Part shown: piece by piece, positions 62,801 through 64,000 of the stretch | Position numbering within the stretch: the first letter of the stretch is position 1 | Layout: each line of letters begins with the position of its first letter | Assembly (NCBI GenBank): GCA_963971225.1 | Contig: OZ020268.1 | Span: forward strand, 9,033,532 to 9,097,531 | DNA: 64,000 bases | Direction: 5' to 3' | From: Melieria omissa | Taxonomy: Eukaryota > Arthropoda > Insecta > Diptera > Ulidiidae | Program-made: the position numbers and the translations under genes | The notes under the pieces: generated by a model | Seen by the model: only the letters and a program-made list of their open reading frames with translations | Told to the model about the DNA's origin: nothing | The model's database searches: none

Positions 62801-64000
62801 ACAGCAACAACAACAACCGTGGCACGTTTCAGCTTGGTTTCAGTTGCAGCTCACGTGTTATGGCATTTTAGCAGCTGTTCGCTATTGATCCCACATGCCG
62901 TTGCTGTTGTTGTTGTTATTATTATTGAGGTTATAAATGAGTCATTGTTGTTGTTGTAATAATTTTCATTACTTTTAAATGAGCTTGCAGCGATTTGCTT
63001 GCAACGCAAGTAACATTTAAATTAATTGCACACATATTATGGCTTGAAGAGGGTTAAAATTGTGGCGAATTGTTGTTGTTAGTGTGCATGATTATTGGGT
63101 TAAAGTTTTTCAAAATAATAACAAAAACAAGAAACCTAAAATATGGCAAGAATAACAATTTTATTGAAAGATATTTCTGTAGAGATGAGTTGCTAATGTG
63201 TTCGCGCGCGTGTGTGTGTGTGTGATTGCTGGCGCTTTTTTGCCAATGAGATTTTATGAAAGATGGTATTGTTGCCGCCGCTGTTGCTTGCTGTTGATGA
63301 TGAAGTTATTGTTGCTGTTAATGTCGGCGGCAAATTTTCACGCCGCATTGCAATCACTTGAGAGCAGTGAAGTTTTCTGACCTTGTGCGCTTATTTAATT
63401 GTTAGCCATGAAACGGCAAATTGGCCGTTCATGTAATGTTAACAACAACAACAACGCGACGTCAATATTGCAAGTGCGATAAAGTTCATGGTAAGTTGTG
63501 ATAATTAAACAACGCTCAAGCGTTTAAAATTCAACAGCAAGATTTGTATGAACGATAAGCGATAATTGAAAAGAGGCGCTGATTGTATGGGGAAGCAATT
63601 TACAAAAACAAAATCCATATATTTATATATATGTGCAGTGCAAGTATGCAGCGCAATGAGAGGCGTGAAATTGTGCATAATGTGCTGGAATTTATTGCAA
63701 ATTTATGCGCATTTACGTGCGGCCCAAAAGTGCTGCAGTGCACACGTCAAGCGAGCGCGCAAATGTGCCGCGGCGAAAAGCTGCGCAACCGATAATATTA
63801 AGAATTTATTAAGGTTTTATTCAGCATTCATGAAAATTAACTACACCTCTTTGCGGACAGTCGCGAGTGCGGCAACTATGGAGGGCAGCAGTGTGCAATT
63901 TGCTGCTGCGCATGCGCCTTGAATGCGTCGCTCATACGTCGTTGGCAATTTCCTTAATCAACACTGACAGCTGTCATTTCATTTTAAGCCAAAAAACCAT
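59841..64000. other. non-coding region at the window end
   Basis: It includes CCTAA doublets at 62,303-62,312, a (CAGA)n tract at 62,500-62,605, CAACAA tracts near 62,745-62,820 and 63,440-63,455, and (GT)n at 63,209-63,224. Frames at 61,250, 62,466 and 63,566 are low-complexity or lack domains. I see no supportable gene. Confidence 0.45.
62498..62605. repeat. (CAGA)n tetranucleotide microsatellite
   Basis: CAGACAGACAGA with scattered A/G substitutions spans about 100 bp. The apparent 106-codon frame over it (KTDRQTDRKTDK) is a translation of the repeat. Confidence 0.9.

Overview
This window reads as higher-fly (brachyceran Diptera) genomic DNA, most likely from a tephritid fruit fly or a close relative. 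The base composition is AT-rich with many CAACAA-type microsatellites. The genes have small GT-AG introns, and the ovo/shavenbaby zinc-finger exons are very close to my memory of the Drosophila protein. Species is an inference; no database was searched. Only three protein-coding genes can be supported. Most of the rest is intergenic, intronic or regulatory DNA packed with decayed and nested transposable elements.

Layout. Positions 1-8.5 kb hold non-coding DNA with piggyBac-type non-autonomous elements (TTAA targets), LINE fragments with CCTAA tails, and a mariner relic abutting a LINE relic. Positions 8,803-9,612 hold an intronless gene for a SINA/SIAH-like E3 ligase with an unusual order: SIAH zinc finger and SINA fold first, RING last. 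A TATA box sits about 80 bp upstream of its ATG, and a second copy of that promoter segment lies 127 bp further upstream. Positions 11.3-12.1 kb hold three abutting or nested piggyBac-like MITEs. Positions 15.5-18.8 kb hold a three-level nest: a tRNA-derived SINE (14-bp target duplication), a hAT-type element in its tail, and a 2.1-kb foldback palindrome inside that.

Positions 22,028-27,156 (+) hold an eight-exon gene for glutamine-dependent NAD+ synthetase (788 aa), with a repeat-filled third intron. It is convergent with ovo/shavenbaby on the minus strand, whose last three coding exons lie at 33,120-37,512 (four C2H2 fingers and a long low-complexity region). The upstream exon or exons, including any shavenbaby-specific first exon, were not found. 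Just upstream of the large ovo exon, six loci matching the OVO core site (seven overlapping matches) fall within 615 bp, which suggests autoregulation.

From 38 to 64 kb (upstream of ovo) I find no convincing protein-coding exon. The stretch is probably ovo intron or cis-regulatory DNA, broken by foldback, Tc1/mariner-like, pogo-like, hAT and piggyBac-like MITEs and local tandem repeats. The three genes do not form a pathway: one is NAD metabolism, one ubiquitin ligation, one an epidermal/germline transcription factor.
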